From positions 124,001 through 188,000 of the forward strand of contig JAVBME010000007.1 in assembly GCA_031552765.1 (NCBI GenBank): a stretch of 64,000 nt of DNA. The letters run 5' to 3'. The DNA comes from JAVBME01 sp031552765 (lineage in GTDB: Bacteria > Bacillota > Negativicutes > Acidaminococcales > JAISLQ01). Position 1 is the first letter of the stretch. Each line of letters opens with the position of its first letter. The position numbers and the translations under genes were made by a program. A model generated the notes under the pieces. That model saw only the letters and a program-made list of their open reading frames with translations, did not search any database and was not told the DNA's origin. This document shows positions 62,968-64,000 of the stretch, piece by piece.

Positions 62968-64000
62968 TCATGCCGTGTAATCAAAAGGCGGCAAAATAAC
63001 AGTTTCCGACAAATCTGCGATAGTTGAGGCGATAGACAGCCCCACGCCAAACCCACAGCACAGCACTTTAGACATACTGCCCTGTACCCGTAAACTATCC
63101 ACTGCCAAAGTTAAAGCCAGCGGAATGGAGGCCGAGCTGGTATTGCCAGTATCTTGCAACATTATGGGCAAACGCTCTGCGGGTATTTTCATTTTTTTAC
63201 GCAAGTGGTTGAGCATAAATTCATTTGCCTGATGCAAAGCAAAAACATCTATATCATCCTTGCTGAGGACTGCTTCTTTTAGCACTCCATCGATAGATTT
63301 AGGCACTTCTTTTATAGCAAAATTGAGTATTTCAAAACCATTCATATAAGTATGGTTTTTTGTCCTGGTATTGCCCTCTTCGTCCGTGTATTCCCTGGCC
63401 GTTTCAGCGCTGTAAGGCATCCGGCAACCGCCGGCCGGGACAATAATATGCCCAGAGCCCGAGCCATCTGTGAAAAAATGAAAAGGCATTGATCCCGCAC
63501 CTTTTTCTATGATGGTGGCTGTTCCGGCATCGCCGAATAGCACCCGGGTAGAGCGGTCTTTCGGATAGGCAAAGTGTGTGCTTATTTCTCCCGCGCATAG
63601 CAGCACTTTTTGGCAAACACCTGTAGAAATAAGCATGGCAGCCTGCAAAAGGCCATAAACATACCCTGAACAGCCATAAGCTATATCAAAGGCTACCACG
63701 TCGGTCGACAAGCCCAGCCGGTCTTGTATGATACAACTGGTCGCCGGGAGCTTGTAGTCAAAAGTTTGCGAAACAAATACTACTGCATCGACAGTGCTTC
63801 TGTCGATATTGCCGGCAGCAAAAAGTTTTTCTGCGGCAAATACACACAAATCAGACGTACAGGTATTTTCACCGGCAATACGAATGTTTCTCACTCCACT
63901 GCTGGCAATTATGCGCTCAACTTCGGCAGCGCCAAAACCCATATCTTTTACCGCCAGTATATTTTGCGGCAGCGCTGACGCAATCGCTGTTATAGCAATA
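62968..64000 (-). CDS. 3-oxoacyl-ACP synthase III-like protein (copy 2), 5' end outside the window
   Basis: The frame is open to the window edge; residues before ATG 63942 read IAITAIASALPQNILAVKD and align with the N-terminus of copy 1, so the true start lies just past 64000. Triad: Cys in AYGCSGYVYGL, His in FALHQANEF and Asn in DTGNTSSASIP. Clearly paralogous to copy 1. At least 344 residues are present. It implies that the operon continues to the right. Confidence 0.9.
   Translation of the reverse strand, partial: IAITAIASALPQNILAVKDMGFGAAEVERIIASSGVRNIRIAGENTCTSDLCVFAAEKLFAAGNIDRSTVDAVVFVSQTFDYKLPATSCIIQDRLGLSTDVVAFDIAYGCSGYVYGLLQAAMLISTGVCQKVLLCAGEISTHFAYPKDRSTRVLFGDAGTATIIEKGAGSMPFHFFTDGSGSGHIIVPAGGCRMPYSAETAREYTDEEGNTRTKNHTYMNGFEILNFAIKEVPKSIDGVLKEAVLSKDDIDVFALHQANEFMLNHLRKKMKIPAERLPIMLQDTGNTSSASIPLALTLAVDSLRVQGSMSKVLCCGFGVGLSIASTIADLSETVILPPFDYTA

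Overview
The window looks like chromosome from a diderm, anaerobic Firmicute of the class Negativicutes. At the left edge is the C-terminal end of an outer-membrane beta-barrel protein that finishes in Phe-Phe-Phe, as OmpM/SLH-type porins of that class do. Further in are ferredoxin-dependent anaerobic enzymes (a KorDABC 2-oxoacid oxidoreductase and an [FeFe]-hydrogenase-like protein), Bacillus-type purine genes, strong purine-rich Shine-Dalgarno sequences and many HD-GYP and hybrid-kinase signalling proteins. The genus cannot be fixed from the sequence.

Layout. 1-3260: porin end, then the korDABC operon with a strong terminator. 3276-5895: a decarboxylase remnant, a secreted M48 metalloprotease and a convergent secreted protein, separated by a 25-bp perfect inverted repeat. 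5914-13521: purECFMNHD operon on the minus strand, with a clear sigma-A promoter and a CCGAAC/GTTCGG inverted repeat upstream. 13545-18877: hybrid kinase, a 64-bp IS-like mini-element inserted in the start of an AAA-ATPase gene, guaA and an HD-domain protein. 18957-23929: azlCD exporter divergent from a three-gene, ferredoxin-containing glutamate synthase. 24083-30681: NtrC-type regulator, Cache sensor kinase, MatC-like dicarboxylate transporter and family III CoA-transferase; the CoA-transferase is preceded by a near-consensus sigma-54 promoter and an enhancer-like inverted repeat. 30940-35758: a tight minus-strand operon (CHAD protein, 2-hydroxyacid dehydrogenase, glyoxalase-fold protein, TauE/SafE permease, DUF456, FAH-family hydrolase). 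35896-43489: three HD-GYP proteins, one of them a 1250-residue PAS-kinase-REC-Hpt-REC-HD-GYP protein, plus an IS200-like remnant and tRNA-Ala(GGC). 43720-44820: [FeFe]-hydrogenase-like protein.

45197-64000 is a surface-glycan locus, probably partly acquired by transfer. A plus-strand operon makes a CDP-deoxysugar (rfbF, rfbG, a 3,5-epimerase-like protein, a reductase) and continues through two radical SAM/SPASM proteins, a second SDR, a C-methyltransferase, FkbM-type methyltransferases and a glycosyltransferase. From about 49.5 to 58.3 kb the DNA is much more AT-rich than its flanks and holds two damaged genes: an FkbM gene without its SAM-binding core, and a radical SAM gene with a one-base frameshift inside its CxxxCxxC motif. 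The facing minus-strand operon has an FkbH-type HAD-IIIC protein, two acyl carrier proteins, two KAS III-like synthases and an SDR. This is a compact acyl-building cassette whose product probably decorates the glycan or a glycosylated protein. It is the best candidate here for an undescribed pathway.
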